Origin: Kibdelosporangium persicum | GTDB lineage: Bacteria; Actinomycetota; Actinomycetes; Mycobacteriales; Pseudonocardiaceae | Direction: 5' to 3' | Length of the DNA: 61,365 nt | NCBI RefSeq assembly: GCF_013280595.1 | Contig: NZ_JAAATY010000048.1 | Span: forward strand, 1-61,365 | Part shown: positions 9,601 to 19,202 of the stretch, piece after piece | Layout: each line of letters starts with the position of its first letter | How positions within the stretch are numbered: the first letter of the stretch is position 1 | Notes under the pieces: generated by a model | The model's database searches: none | Told to the model about the DNA's origin: nothing | What the model saw: only the letters and a program-made list of their open reading frames with translations | Translations under genes and position numbers: made by a program

Positions 9601-10751
9601 GCTTTCAGCCATGCTTCGACTTGCCGCGCGGCGCGGTCCGGGCCGCCGGCCGCACGCAGGGCACGGTGCATGCGGCCCAGCCGGGCGTGGATCCCCGGAT
9701 CGGCGCACACCGACTGCACAGCGCGGGCGAGTTCGTCCGCCGTGCAGCTGGTGCCCAGCTTGACCCCGAGGCCGAGTTCGACGATCCGGTCGGCGTTGGC
9801 GGCCTGTTCGGGCCGCTGGGGGATGACAACCATCGGCACTCGTTGGTCGAGTGCCTCCATCACGCTGTTCATCCCGCCGTGCATGACGAACGCCCTGGCA
9901 CCCGCCAACGCGGCCCGCTGCGACGGGACCCGGGTATGGACCTCGACGTCGCGCGGGATCTCCCCGAGTTCGCCTCGATCGACCCCGTCTCCGGTGATGA
10001 TCACCACCGAGGACGGCAGGATGGCCGCGGCGGACAAGCACCTCCGGAAGAATTCCGTGCCGCGGGTATGTGTGGTGCCCATCGACACGATCACCGGTGC
10101 CCGCGTGTCGCGTACCTCGAAGGTGTCGGGCTCGTCGAGGAAACACGGGCCGACGAACACATGACGGTCGTCGAACGTCTCACCGCTGTACTGGAACTCG
10201 CGCGGGATGAAGACGATGTTGCGCTCGACGCCTTCGAACATCCCGCGTACCACGTCAGGGATGCCCAATCCGGTGACGAACGACATCAGGTCGTCGTGGA
10301 ACGTTTGCAGTGCGGCCGGGTCACCTGCCGCGGTGCCGTAGCGGCTCTCCAGCGAGAACACCTCGTTCGACGCGAAGATCGGCGATGTCTGCACCTCGGT
10401 GATCCCGTGCTCGGCCGCGAACATCAGGCCGCCCCACGCCAACACGTCGAACAGCACGCAGTCCGGCAACCGGTCCGCCAGGTGTCCCCGCAGCGCGGCG
10501 TGCACCGCCTTGGCCTCGCCGAGCAGGCACGGCATCATGATCGACAAGTCGTCGTGGTGCTCGAGCGCCATCTCCGCCAGTGGTGACCGGTACTCGACGG
10601 GATCCGCCCCCGCCCGGCGGACCTGGTCGGTGAACCGCTCCGGGGCGGGGAACGTCACCTCATGGCCACGGCGCACCAGCTGCGCGGCCAGACTGAGGGA
10701 AGGGTTGAGGTGCCCCGAGTACGGTGCGGACACCACCGCGATGTGCGCCAT
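9597..10751 (-). CDS. GT1 (MGT/UGT-type) glycosyltransferase
   Basis: 384 residues with a GT-B fold: an N-terminal acceptor domain opening VVSAPYSGHLNP and a C-terminal nucleotide-sugar motif FVMHGGMNSVMEAL ending near PEQAANADRI. Such enzymes move a sugar from an NDP-sugar to a lipophilic acceptor, here presumably the terpenoid or the polyketide acid. No deoxysugar biosynthesis genes are visible, so a common cellular NDP-sugar is the simplest donor. It is the last gene of the leftward operon that begins at 16.7 kb. Confidence 0.92.
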   Translation of the reverse strand: MAHIAVVSAPYSGHLNPSLSLAAQLVRRGHEVTFPAPERFTDQVRRAGADPVEYRSPLAEMALEHHDDLSIMMPCLLGEAKAVHAALRGHLADRLPDCVLFDVLAWGGLMFAAEHGITEVQTSPIFASNEVFSLESRYGTAAGDPAALQTFHDDLMSFVTGLGIPDVVRGMFEGVERNIVFIPREFQYSGETFDDRHVFVGPCFLDEPDTFEVRDTRAPVIVSMGTTHTRGTEFFRRCLSAAAILPSSVVIITGDGVDRGELGEIPRDVEVHTRVPSQRAALAGARAFVMHGGMNSVMEALDQRVPMVVIPQRPEQAANADRIVELGLGVKLGTSCTADELARAVQSVCADPGIHARLGRMHRALRAAGGPDRAARQVEAWLKA

Positions 10752-10804
10752 TGTCTTCACTCCTAGTGGTTGCGACCGGAGGTTCGTTGGGGGTGTTCGG
10801 CGGA

Positions 10805-11524
10805 TCACCCGCAGCCGCCCGCGTGGCCGTCGTCCACCGAACCGTCCTTGCGCAGCCCGAGACGCTCAGCTCCGGCGGGAACGGGCGCGACGGAACTCTC
10901 GCGGCGGCGTTTGACCGCCTCGGTGAACGCCACCAGCCGGTCGACGCCCCAGAACTTCTGGTGCCGTAGCGTGAAGAAGGGCACCCCGAACACACCGTCC
11001 CGCTGGATCTCGAGCAGGGCTTGCACGCCTTGTGCCCGCATCAACGGATCGTCGGCCGCACCGGCGAGTTCCGAGCCGTCGATGCCCAGTTCGTCACCCC
11101 ACGACGCCACCACCGCGGGGTCGCAGACGTTGCGGCCCTCATGCCAGCGCGCGCGTGCCGCCGCGGTGATGAAGTCCTGGCCGCGACCGTGCCGGGCGGC
11201 GACCAGGTAGGCCAGGTGCGGGACCTCCCAGATCGGGTTGCGGTCGACCGGCCACCGGAAGCTCAGTCCGCGCTCGGCCGCGAGCCGCTTGACGTCCTGC
11301 AGGACGTACAGGCTCTTTGCCTTGGACATCGGTGTATAGGGGAACCTGCCTCCCGCCGCGGCGAGCAGCGCGGAACTGTGGCTGTCCGGCTCGAAGAACG
11401 GTCGCCAGTCCAGCTGCTCCGCCAGATCCCAGTGGTCGCGCAGCAGGTCGTGCCACGCCAGCCAGGAATACGGGCTGCGCAACGAGAAGTAGAACCGGGG
11501 CCGGACACTGCGCACCCCGTTCAC
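10805..11524 (-). CDS. DsbA-fold 2-hydroxychromene-2-carboxylate isomerase-like protein
   Basis: 239 residues of kappa-GST/DsbA fold. The N-terminus [13 protein letters not shown] carries the SPYS motif of HCCA isomerases rather than a CxxC disulfide centre; the cis-proline region is GVFGVPFF. Related proteins occur in highly reducing type II PKS clusters, where they are linked to polyene E/Z geometry; I recall this from the cinnamoyl-lipid systems. The GTG start overlaps the ketoreductase stop (GTGA). The role here is probably double-bond isomerisation of the ACP-bound polyene, by inference. Confidence 0.82.
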   Translation of the reverse strand: MNGVRSVRPRFYFSLRSPYSWLAWHDLLRDHWDLAEQLDWRPFFEPDSHSSALLAAAGGRFPYTPMSKAKSLYVLQDVKRLAAERGLSFRWPVDRNPIWEVPHLAYLVAARHGRGQDFITAAARARWHEGRNVCDPAVVASWGDELGIDGSELAGAADDPLMRAQGVQALLEIQRDGVFGVPFFTLRHQKFWGVDRLVAFTEAVKRRRESSVAPVPAGAERLGLRKDGSVDDGHAGGCG

Positions 11525-12267
11525 AGCACGATCCCGCCGTCCACCTGGAACACCTGGCCGGTGACGTACGCCGCCTGGCCGGAGACCAGGAACGACACCA
11601 TGGACGCGACCTCGTCCGGTGTGCCGAACCTGGCGAGCGGGATACGTCCGAGCATGTCGTCGGTGACGGCCTGCGACAGCCCGGCGGTCATGTCGGTCTC
11701 GATGAAACCGGGGGCGACCGCGTTGGCCCGGATCCCGTACCGCCCGACCTCCTTGGCCAGTGACCTGGTCAGCGCGATGACGCCGGCCTTCGATGCCGCG
11801 TAGTTCGTCTGCGCGGCGTTCCCGGTTATCCCGGCGACCGAGGAGATGGTGACCAGCACGCCCGTCCGGCGCTTCATCATCGGGAACACGACCGAGCGCA
11901 GCAGATGGCGCACGCCGTCCAGGTTGGCACGGAGCACGGCATCCCAGTCCTCATCGGACATGAGCACCATCGGGTTGTCCCGCGTGATCCCCGCCGACGT
12001 GACCGCGGCGTCGATATCGCCGAGTTCGTCCTCCACGCGTTCGACGAACCCCTTCACCTGGCCGCTGTCGGTCACGTCCACCCGGCAGGCCAGACACTCA
12101 CGGCCGAGTGCGCGAACCTCCTTCTGCACGGCACTCGCCGATTCCCCCTCGGCGCGGTAGCAGAACGCGACGTCGTAACCGTCGGCAGCCAGGCGCGTCA
12201 CCACCGCGCGGCCGATTCCCCGTGATCCGCCGGTGACGACAGCGACCTTCCTCGATGTCCGCGGCAT
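11521..12267 (-). CDS. 3-oxoacyl-ACP reductase (FabG-like ketoreductase)
   Basis: 248-residue SDR enzyme. The cofactor loop is TGGSRGIG, the catalytic tetrad includes SSVAG and YAASK, and the C-terminus ends VDGG. It reduces 3-ketoacyl-ACP with NADPH. It sits directly between the dehydratase and the isomerase, completing the beta-keto processing set of the type II PKS. No enoyl reductase gene is present, which fits a product that keeps its double bonds. Confidence 0.95.
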   Translation of the reverse strand: MPRTSRKVAVVTGGSRGIGRAVVTRLAADGYDVAFCYRAEGESASAVQKEVRALGRECLACRVDVTDSGQVKGFVERVEDELGDIDAAVTSAGITRDNPMVLMSDEDWDAVLRANLDGVRHLLRSVVFPMMKRRTGVLVTISSVAGITGNAAQTNYAASKAGVIALTRSLAKEVGRYGIRANAVAPGFIETDMTAGLSQAVTDDMLGRIPLARFGTPDEVASMVSFLVSGQAAYVTGQVFQVDGGIVL

Positions 12268-12276
12268 CGTCTCCTC

Positions 12277-13128
12277 CTAGCCGCAGTCACTGATCTCGCG
12301 GAGCGCGAGGACGAACGACTCGATCTCCAGAACCGGGGTGCCGTCCACCGAAGTGCGCCCGGTGACGATCGCGGTGTCGTCGAGGGCACGCACCATGGAC
12401 ACCTCGTGCACGAGCACATCGCCGGGTACGACACGGCCACCGAACGTGACGCCGTTGAGCGCACCCGCGAGTTCGACCTTCCCGGCTAGTACATCGGGAT
12501 TCGGTTGTTCCCACACGGCGAGCAGAGCAGCCGCCTGTGCACATGACTCCACCACGAGCGCGGGCGGATATTCGGCCGTGCCGACGCCGTCCAGGACGCC
12601 GTCACGGTGGAAGCACGGTTCCGAAGCCGAGACGACCTTGCGCGCCACCAGCGACTGCCCTGGTCGCACGTCGTCCACCCGATCGAGCAACAAGCTGGAC
12701 CGGCGGTGCGGGATGGTGAGCATGATGCGGTCGAGCAGGTGCCCGGCAGGCGAGACCACGGGCCTCTTGCCGAATCTCATGCGGAACTCCGCCACCCGGC
12801 CGGCGTCCGTGCGCGCCGTCGCCCTGACCGACGACCCGTCGCCGTCGGGGATCACCTCGACATCGGTGGTCACCCGCTCCCCCGGGCGGACGGGACGCAG
12901 GAACCGGGCGCGGTCCATCGCGACGAGTTCGCCCGGCGGCATCCGCTCCCATTGCCGGGCCGTGCGAGCGGCCGCTTCGAGAAGCATCACCCCCGGCAGC
13001 ACCGGAAACCCGGGATAGTGCCCGGCGAACACCTCGTCGTCCGGGTCCACCGTGAACGCCGAGGACACGCCTTGGGCCGACCGCGACAGCACTTCCACCT
13101 CGGCCGGCAGTGCCACGGCCGCTGTCAT
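12277..13128 (-). CDS. Double-hotdog 3-hydroxyacyl-ACP dehydratase (FabA/FabZ-like)
   Basis: 283 residues comprising two fused hotdog domains. The N-terminal half has the dehydratase segment GHYPGFPVLPGVMLLEA with His and Glu in the expected places. The C-terminal half starts with IPHRRSSLLLDRV and keeps VVESCAQAA, but its GHFP-type histidine segment is degenerate, so one active site may be structural. It dehydrates 3-hydroxyacyl-ACP to the enoyl form. The ATG overlaps the stop of the upstream hotdog-ACP gene. Confidence 0.87.
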   Translation of the reverse strand: MTAAVALPAEVEVLSRSAQGVSSAFTVDPDDEVFAGHYPGFPVLPGVMLLEAAARTARQWERMPPGELVAMDRARFLRPVRPGERVTTDVEVIPDGDGSSVRATARTDAGRVAEFRMRFGKRPVVSPAGHLLDRIMLTIPHRRSSLLLDRVDDVRPGQSLVARKVVSASEPCFHRDGVLDGVGTAEYPPALVVESCAQAAALLAVWEQPNPDVLAGKVELAGALNGVTFGGRVVPGDVLVHEVSMVRALDDTAIVTGRTSVDGTPVLEIESFVLALREISDCG

Positions 13129-14327
13129 GAAGAACCGCCGATCTTGCGCGCGAGCAGGTCATGGGTGGCCCGTACGGTGGTGATCAGCATTCGCTCACCC
13201 TCGGAGATCCTGACCTCGTAGCGCTTCTCCAACCGGGCCGTGATCTCCATCGCCATCAGCGAGTCGGCGTCCAGGTCGGCGAAGAAGTCCACGTCGTCGC
13301 CGACGGCGGAGGCGCCGACGTCGAGCACGTCCGCGATGAGCAGGCGCAGCTCCTCCTTGTCGAGCACGGTCGGATCACTCATCGGTTCCGCCTTTCCCGA
13401 CAGTGCGGCGACCATGGTCGTGTCGAAGGAGGCCAGCCGCCAGTCACGGCGGTTCTCGATGATCGCGTAGCCGTGGGTGATCCGGCCGGTCGACGTGCGC
13501 ACGAGTACGCCATCGCGAACCACGTAGGTGTCCATCCGCGCCGTGTAGGTGAGGTTCTTGAAGATCTCCTCGACGGTGAGGACCGTGTACAGCTCCTCCT
13601 CCATCCGTGCCTCGTCGAGCACCGTGACCTGCGACCTCGGCACGACCGGGATCAGGTTCCGCTCGTCGAGCAGCCGTTTGATCGAGATACCGCGGTCGGC
13701 CAGGAAGAGGTCGACGACCTCCTCCATCAGCCGGAGATAGCCGGACATCTGCAGGTACTCGGTGAAGTGGCAGTAGAAGTACGGGATCCGCCACCGCCAT
13801 ACGAAGGCGTTGCGCCCGGCGACGAGCGACTCGGCCACCGCCGCGGCGTCGACGACCACGTCGGCGGCTTGGGCACCCGACGTCGCGGTCAAGCGGTCGA
13901 CGGTGAAGCGAGCGAGGTCGGCGGGTGCGGCCACACCGCCGGTACGCAGTTTGACCTCCACTTCGGCCGTCGTGGCCTTGACCATCGTGTCGCGGAGCAC
14001 GCGCAGCACGACCGCGAAACGAAGCTCGTCCCCACCGGCGCCCCGGGCAGGCCGTACCTCGGCGTGCACCACGTCGTCGATGTGGAAGGCGTGCAGGATT
14101 CTCGTGTCGATGTGCACTACGTCGGTGCACAGACCGTAGTCCTCGTACAGTTTCCCGGCCGGCAGCCCCGCGTTCCGCAGGTGGCTGTAGACCGCCTCCT
14201 CAATGAGGTAGTTGACGTGTTTGAAGCCGATCCACGTGCAGATGTTGGCGCCCTCGTAGCGTGGTCGCAGCTCCACCGTGCTCGGTTCGGCCATTGCGGG
14301 CACAGTGGCCGGGGTCAGCGTCGTCAA
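13125..14327 (-). CDS. Tandem hotdog (thioesterase-like) protein fused to an ACP
   Basis: About 400 residues. Residues 20-300 form a tandem hotdog region of acyl-thioesterase type (GFKHVNYLIEEA; HAFHIDDVVHAEV). The last 85 residues are an acyl carrier protein with the phosphopantetheine motif DADSLMAMEI. I place the start at TTG 14327, which overlaps the previous stop (TTGA) and has GGGAG seven bases upstream; ATG 14294 is the alternative. An internal ATG at 13382, preceded by GGAAAGG, would give a free ACP of 85 residues. The fusion may hydrolyse or transfer the finished chain while holding it. Confidence 0.8.
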   Translation of the reverse strand: MTTLTPATVPAMAEPSTVELRPRYEGANICTWIGFKHVNYLIEEAVYSHLRNAGLPAGKLYEDYGLCTDVVHIDTRILHAFHIDDVVHAEVRPARGAGGDELRFAVVLRVLRDTMVKATTAEVEVKLRTGGVAAPADLARFTVDRLTATSGAQAADVVVDAAAVAESLVAGRNAFVWRWRIPYFYCHFTEYLQMSGYLRLMEEVVDLFLADRGISIKRLLDERNLIPVVPRSQVTVLDEARMEEELYTVLTVEEIFKNLTYTARMDTYVVRDGVLVRTSTGRITHGYAIIENRRDWRLASFDTTMVAALSGKAEPMSDPTVLDKEELRLLIADVLDVGASAVGDDVDFFADLDADSLMAMEITARLEKRYEVRISEGERMLITTVRATHDLLARKIGGSS

Positions 14328-15295
14328 GTCAGCTCCCTTGATCGCGGTCCAGCAGGGAAAGAAGCCGGGGCGGTGACCACCATGGCGGCCGTGGCCCCAT
14401 CGTCGCCGCACACCGCCAGCGCGTCACCGGCCCGTCGCCCGCCACCCAGCCAGGCCGTCGCGGCAGCCACTTGCAGGACGCCCAGCGCACCGGCGGCGTC
14501 TCCCAGGACGGCAGGCAGATCGTGCACCTCGGAGTCCACAGTGGTCTCCTGGGAGGAGAGCCGTAGCCCGATGCGGCCGGTCCCGGCACACGCTTCGGCG
14601 ATCGCGTCGGCCGCATCGGCGCGCTTGGCGTATCGGCCGATTCCCGCGTGGATCCTGGTTCCACTCGCGGCAGCCGACCTCGCCCCCGCCAACAGGATCG
14701 CCGCCGCGCCGTCGAACAACGCCACCGAACCGTCGTCACCGACCACGTGCCGGACCTCCGGCAGGTCCGGCTCGACGCCGACGACGAGGACCCGCGACAC
14801 CCTGCCCGCCGCGATCAGCAAACACGCCCGCCGCACCGCGTCCAGGCCGGACGTCCGGCCATTGCAGACAGTCACGTTGGCGCCACGCAAGCCGTGGGTG
14901 ATGGCCAGCCACGAGGCGATGACGTTGCTCGACGTGGCCGGCAGCATCATCGGACTGGTCCCGAGATAGGTTTCCTCGTCGATCGTGCGGACGGTCTGGC
15001 AGACGGTGTCGAGGTTGCCGTAGTTGGAGCTCGTCACCACTCCGAACGAATCGTCCGGAGTGGACGGCGTGACGACGTCGAGCACACCGGCGTCGGCGAG
15101 TGCGGCGCGCGCGGCGACCATACCGAGCCGGGTCGCACGGTCCTTGTAGCGCAATCCCCGGCCAGTCAGGGTGTCGGCCGGGTCCGGTGCGGCGGTGTCC
15201 ACGGGGCCGCGATCGAGCAAGTCGGCCGGGGTGGCCCGGCCGCGTACGGCGATTCCCGCCCCGGTGACGACCACCTGCGCGGATGCACGGGTCAT
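14324..15295 (-). CDS. Short ketosynthase-like protein without active-site cysteine
   Basis: 323 residues with thiolase-fold features (VVVTGAGIAVRG at the N-terminus, VLVVGVEPD mid-protein), but shorter than the usual 400. Where a ketosynthase has TACxxG this protein reads VCNGRTSG; by spacing to the glycine the nucleophile position is arginine, and no HGTGT motif is seen. It therefore looks like a chain-length-factor-type or regulatory partner of the KS encoded immediately upstream. Spacing between the two genes is 1 nt. A true catalytic role is unlikely. Confidence 0.75.
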   Translation of the reverse strand: MTRASAQVVVTGAGIAVRGRATPADLLDRGPVDTAAPDPADTLTGRGLRYKDRATRLGMVAARAALADAGVLDVVTPSTPDDSFGVVTSSNYGNLDTVCQTVRTIDEETYLGTSPMMLPATSSNVIASWLAITHGLRGANVTVCNGRTSGLDAVRRACLLIAAGRVSRVLVVGVEPDLPEVRHVVGDDGSVALFDGAAAILLAGARSAAASGTRIHAGIGRYAKRADAADAIAEACAGTGRIGLRLSSQETTVDSEVHDLPAVLGDAAGALGVLQVAAATAWLGGGRRAGDALAVCGDDGATAAMVVTAPASFPAGPRSRELT

Positions 15296-15296
15296 C

Positions 15297-16445
15297 TCAC
15301 GCCACCTTCTCGACGATCGCGACCGCGTTCAGGCCACCGAACCCGAATGAGTTGACCTGTGCGACCACCGGATCGGCGTGCACGGCGACTCGGCGGGCCA
15401 GCCGGAAGCCGGCGACCGCGGGCACCGGGTCATCCAGCCCGACGATCGGCGGCACGATGCCGGTGCGCATCGACTCGACCGCGGCGATCAGACTGTGCAA
15501 CCCGGATGCGCCGGCTGTGTGCCCGGTCATCGACTTGATCGCCGTCATCAGCGGGGACCGGCTCGTGGGCAGATCGAAGACCTCGGCCGTCGCCGCCGCC
15601 TCGGCCTCGTCGTTGAGCGGGGTTCCGGTGCCGTGCAACATGACCAGGTCGATGTCGGCCGGTCGAACGCCGGCCAGCCGGTGAGCCTGTCGCGTGGCGT
15701 CGGCGATGGTACGCGCGTTCGGCGCGGACGGGTGGTGGGCGTCGCAGTTCGCGGCGGCGCCGAGGATCCAGGCATGCAGCCGGCCGGACGGGCCTGGACC
15801 GTCCTGCTCACGCCGCACCACGACGGCCGCGGCACCTTCGCCCTGCAGCATGCCGCGGCGGTTGCGGTCGAACGGACGCACCGTGTCCGGCTCCTTCGGG
15901 TAGCACCGGTCCAGCAGCCCGTGGGTGCTCTCGGTGATCGAGTCCACTCCGGCCACCACGACGGTGTCCGCTTCGTTCAGGGCGAGCAGGTCCGTACCGA
16001 GCGCGAGGGCGTACAGCGAGGCTGAACACGCGTTGGCGACCGTCTCGGTGTGCACCGCCGCGAACCGGCTGCGCAGCATCCGGCCGAAGTTCAGGTCGCG
16101 CACGTCGAACGCTGTCCCATCCCGGTACATCAGCTCGACCGAACGCAGTTCGCGCAGTGTGGTGCCGACCACGACCGGGATCTCGCTGAGGTCCTCCCCC
16201 AGCCCGGCGTCGGCCAGCGCGGCCGCGATGGCTTGCTCCAGCCACGCGGTCGCCCGCAGCGGCACGTCCTTGCCGGCGGCCGGCCGGTCGTCGATCTCGT
16301 ACAACCGGCGGGCGCGGAACTTGGACCGGTCGAAGCCGCGCAGCTCGGCCAGCCCGCTGTGGCCGCTGACGAGCGAGTCGAAGATCTCGGCGACGTTCCC
16401 GCCGATGCTGGCGACCGCGCCCATCCCCGCCAGTGCGAAGCTCAA
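15297..16445 (-). CDS. Beta-ketoacyl-ACP synthase (second KS)
   Basis: 382 residues with an intact Cys-His-His set: ANACSASL, LHGTGTPLND and MTGHTAGASG. I place the start at TTG 16445, overlapping the ACP stop (TTGA), because the first strand (SFALAGMGAVASIGG) is then complete; ATG 16424 would cut it. Together with the short KS-like gene downstream it forms a second KS/partner pair in addition to the pair on the plus strand. It could serve initiation or a different elongation range. Confidence 0.9.
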   Translation of the reverse strand: MSFALAGMGAVASIGGNVAEIFDSLVSGHSGLAELRGFDRSKFRARRLYEIDDRPAAGKDVPLRATAWLEQAIAAALADAGLGEDLSEIPVVVGTTLRELRSVELMYRDGTAFDVRDLNFGRMLRSRFAAVHTETVANACSASLYALALGTDLLALNEADTVVVAGVDSITESTHGLLDRCYPKEPDTVRPFDRNRRGMLQGEGAAAVVVRREQDGPGPSGRLHAWILGAAANCDAHHPSAPNARTIADATRQAHRLAGVRPADIDLVMLHGTGTPLNDEAEAAATAEVFDLPTSRSPLMTAIKSMTGHTAGASGLHSLIAAVESMRTGIVPPIVGLDDPVPAVAGFRLARRVAVHADPVVAQVNSFGFGGLNAVAIVEKVA

Positions 16446-16711
16446 CGACCCGCTGCCTGTTCCACGACCTTGTAGACCCCCGCCAGGTTGACCATGGTGG
16501 CCAGCTCCGCCTGGTCGATGGTGATCTTCTCGGTGCGTTCCAGTGCGGCGAGGATCTCGATGGCCCGCAACGAATCGGCATCGTGGTCCTCTTTGAACAG
16601 CGACGTCTCGGTGACCGCGTCCTCGTCGATCTCCAGGATGTCGCACACGATGGCCTTGATCTGCTGCCGGCGTTCACCGGTCAGGCCGGCCGAGGTGTCC
16701 GGAGACGTCAT
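16442..16711 (-). CDS. Acyl carrier protein
   Basis: 89 residues with the phosphopantetheine attachment motif HDADSLRAIEIL and an acidic helical composition typical of type II PKS/FAS carriers. A GGAGCACG site precedes the ATG. It is the first gene of the leftward PKS operon and lies opposite the KS/CLF pair, so it is the likely carrier for chain growth. A second carrier domain is fused to the hotdog protein at 13.1 kb. Confidence 0.93.
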   Translation of the reverse strand: MTSPDTSAGLTGERRQQIKAIVCDILEIDEDAVTETSLFKEDHDADSLRAIEILAALERTEKITIDQAELATMVNLAGVYKVVEQAAGR

Positions 16712-16895
16712 GTCGTGCTCCAATCTGCGCTGTACTCCAGGAGAAGACGGATCACGTGCCCGGCACCTGTCCGTCCCGGCCGAGCCTAGGACCGGCCGCT
16801 GCACACGAGCTGTACGGCGGTTTCCGGGCACTGCACCCGGACTACCGGTCGTCCGCGCGGTCGAACACCGTTCCGGGTGCGGCACAATCCGGCTG
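16712..16895. promoter_or_regulatory. Divergent promoter region of the two PKS operons
   Basis: 184 bases separate the leftward ACP operon from the rightward KS/CLF operon, so promoters for both must be here. I see no clear palindrome or consensus promoter. Confidence 0.45.
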
Positions 16896-18104
16896 ATGAA
16901 CGCGCCACGACGAGTCGTGATCTCCGGCCTGGGTGTGCTTTCCAGCATCGGCTTGGGAGCCGATGCGTACGCGACCGGTCTGCGCACCGGGCGCAACGGC
17001 GCCAAGCCGATAACCTCCTTCGACACCACCGGTTTCGGGCACGGCACCGGAACCGAGATCACCGACTTCACCGCCGCCGAGTGGTTGCGCCGGGCCGACC
17101 CGGCCACCTTGGGCAGGGCTGCCCAGCTGTCGGCCGCGGCCGCGCGCCTCGCGGTCGAGGACGCCGGGCTGCCGGACAGCGCTCTGCGGCGACGGACACT
17201 TGTCAGTGTCGGAACCACCGACGGCGAATCGCAGGACTTGGACACCCTTGCCGCGCAACAGGTGCGTCGCGGGCCTGAACACATGGACCGGCGACTGGCC
17301 GGACGGGTGTCGGCGGGCCGCCTCGCGGCGGGAATCGTGCACGAACTCGGTCTCGCCGACACGGAGGCCATGACGATCGGCACCGCGTGCGCCGCGGGCA
17401 ACTACGCCATCGGCAGTGGTGTGGACGCGATCCGCGCAGGCGATGTGGATCTCGCGCTGTGTGGTGGCGTCGATGCGATGTGCCGCAAGACGTTCACCGG
17501 TTTCTACCGGTTGGGCGCGGTCGCGCCGGACACCTGCCGCCCGTTCGACCGCGACCGCGAAGGCATTCTGCCCGGTGAGGGAGCCGCCATCCTCGTGCTG
17601 GAGAGTCTGTCGGCGGCTCGTGCCCGCAACGCGCGCGTCTACGCGGAGGTGCTGGGCTACGGTCTCAACTGCGACGCACTCAGCCCGGTCGCGCCGGACA
17701 AGGCGACGCTCGCGGAGTGCATGCGGCTCGCGCAAACCGACGCCGGTGTCAGACCGGAGGACGTCGACTTCGTCTCGGCACACGGAACGGGCACGCGCGC
17801 CAACGACCTCACCGAGGCCAACGCCATCCGCGAGGTGTTCGACCGCCCACCCCCGGTGGTGTCGATCAAAAGCATGCTGGGGCACACCATGGGCGCCGCC
17901 AGCGCTCTCTCGGTCGCGGCAGGGGCGCTGGCGATCACGAAGGGCTTCATCCCGCCGACGATCAACCACCGCCACACCGACCCGGAGTGCGATGTGGACT
18001 GCGTGCCGAATGTCGCCCGCACCGCCAGTGTGGATGTCGTGCAGAACAACGCGCTCGCCTTCGGTGGCAACAACTGCGTGGTGATCCTCGGCCGATGCGA
18101 GTGA
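16896..18104 (+). CDS. Beta-ketoacyl-ACP synthase (KS alpha)
   Basis: 402 residues with a full catalytic triad: GTACAAGNY, SAHGTGTRAND and MLGHTMGAAS. The N-terminus VVISGLGVLSSIG is complete from ATG 16896. It condenses malonyl-ACP with the growing chain. It is followed after 10 bases by the cysteine-less partner, the classic KS-CLF order of type II PKS. With KR, DH and isomerase opposite, the pair probably builds a conjugated polyene acid. Confidence 0.94.
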   Translation: MNAPRRVVISGLGVLSSIGLGADAYATGLRTGRNGAKPITSFDTTGFGHGTGTEITDFTAAEWLRRADPATLGRAAQLSAAAARLAVEDAGLPDSALRRRTLVSVGTTDGESQDLDTLAAQQVRRGPEHMDRRLAGRVSAGRLAAGIVHELGLADTEAMTIGTACAAGNYAIGSGVDAIRAGDVDLALCGGVDAMCRKTFTGFYRLGAVAPDTCRPFDRDREGILPGEGAAILVLESLSAARARNARVYAEVLGYGLNCDALSPVAPDKATLAECMRLAQTDAGVRPEDVDFVSAHGTGTRANDLTEANAIREVFDRPPPVVSIKSMLGHTMGAASALSVAAGALAITKGFIPPTINHRHTDPECDVDCVPNVARTASVDVVQNNALAFGGNNCVVILGRCE

Positions 18105-18114
18105 GGAAGACGAC

Positions 18115-19185
18115 ATGGTGAACGGGTTCGCGTACGACCGGTCCGGGGATCTGGTCATCTCGGCGTGGGCGGCACTGTCCCCCTTCGGAGTGGGGGCGGA
18201 TGCCTTCGCCGACGGCCTGCGCTTCGGAAGCGTCGCCCTGACGGAGATCGAGGACGAGCAGGTGCCGGCCGACGTGCGGACGGCCGGCGTGATCCCGGAC
18301 TTCAGCCCGCGGACATCGCTGGGCCGCAGGGGAACGAGGTCGATGGACCGGGTGACGGCCATCGCCGTCAAGACGGTCGGCATGGTGGTCGAGCAGTGCG
18401 GCCCCGGGCTCATGGCGGCACCGGACCGGGTCGGTCTCACGCTGGGAACCGGTTCCGGCAGTGTGCAGAGCGTCATCGACTTCAGCAGGGACTCGCTCAC
18501 CGGTGACCGGCCGTACGACGTGGACCCGGCGCGGTTCCCCAACACCGTGATGAACAAGGCGGCGGCGGAAAGCGCGATATGGCACCATGTCCGCGGCCCG
18601 AACACCACGATCGCCGGGGAGAACGCGACGGGCTTGCTGTCGTTGAGCTACGCGGCCAGACTGTTCCGCAGCGGCCGCTGCGACCGCGTGCTCGTCGGGT
18701 CCGTGGAGGAATACACGCCCCAACGCGCCTGGTTGTCCTGGCACGCCGGGTTCCGTGCGCCGCTGGGTGAGGGCGCGGCCGTGTTCGTTCTCGAGCATCG
18801 GGATGACGCAGCCGACTCCGGCCGCACCGCTCAGGCGACTCTGGTGTGCACGCGGTTCCATGCTTTCCACGAACCCGCCGGATGCGGACCCGCCGTCACC
18901 CAGTGCGTCCAGAACGCGTTGCGGCAAGCCGAAGCACGACCTGAGGACGTCGCCATCGTGGCGCCGTCCGGCAACGACGACGAACTGGCGGCGTTGCAGG
19001 ACATCCTGCATGACCCGCAGTGGCTGCATTGCCGGCCGTTGCTCGGCGACACCTCGGCGGCCTCAGCGAGCTTCCAACTCGCCGCCGCACTCGTGGCCGG
19101 ACGGACGGCGGCGAAGGGCACGCTGGCCCTGATCACGAGCGTCGATCCGAGCGGCACCGCCGGCTGCGCACTGCTGCGGCTGTGA
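18115..19185 (+). CDS. Ketosynthase-like chain length factor (KS beta)
   Basis: 356 residues of thiolase fold. At the nucleophile the protein reads AGENATGLL; by spacing the cysteine is replaced by asparagine. The HGTGT element is also lost (VAPSGNDDE). This is the expected pattern of a chain length factor that dimerises with the KS just upstream and sets product size. Both halves of the fold are recognisable although it is about 50 residues shorter than aromatic-type CLFs. Confidence 0.85.
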   Translation: MVNGFAYDRSGDLVISAWAALSPFGVGADAFADGLRFGSVALTEIEDEQVPADVRTAGVIPDFSPRTSLGRRGTRSMDRVTAIAVKTVGMVVEQCGPGLMAAPDRVGLTLGTGSGSVQSVIDFSRDSLTGDRPYDVDPARFPNTVMNKAAAESAIWHHVRGPNTTIAGENATGLLSLSYAARLFRSGRCDRVLVGSVEEYTPQRAWLSWHAGFRAPLGEGAAVFVLEHRDDAADSGRTAQATLVCTRFHAFHEPAGCGPAVTQCVQNALRQAEARPEDVAIVAPSGNDDELAALQDILHDPQWLHCRPLLGDTSAASASFQLAAALVAGRTAAKGTLALITSVDPSGTAGCALLRL

Positions 19186-19202
19186 GCCCGGCGAGCCGCG
19201 AG

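Noticed and set aside
16842-18608. A 588-residue leftward frame opposite the KS gene
   Set aside because: No domain is recognisable and it covers the intact KS and the start of the CLF, both with catalytic or family motifs.
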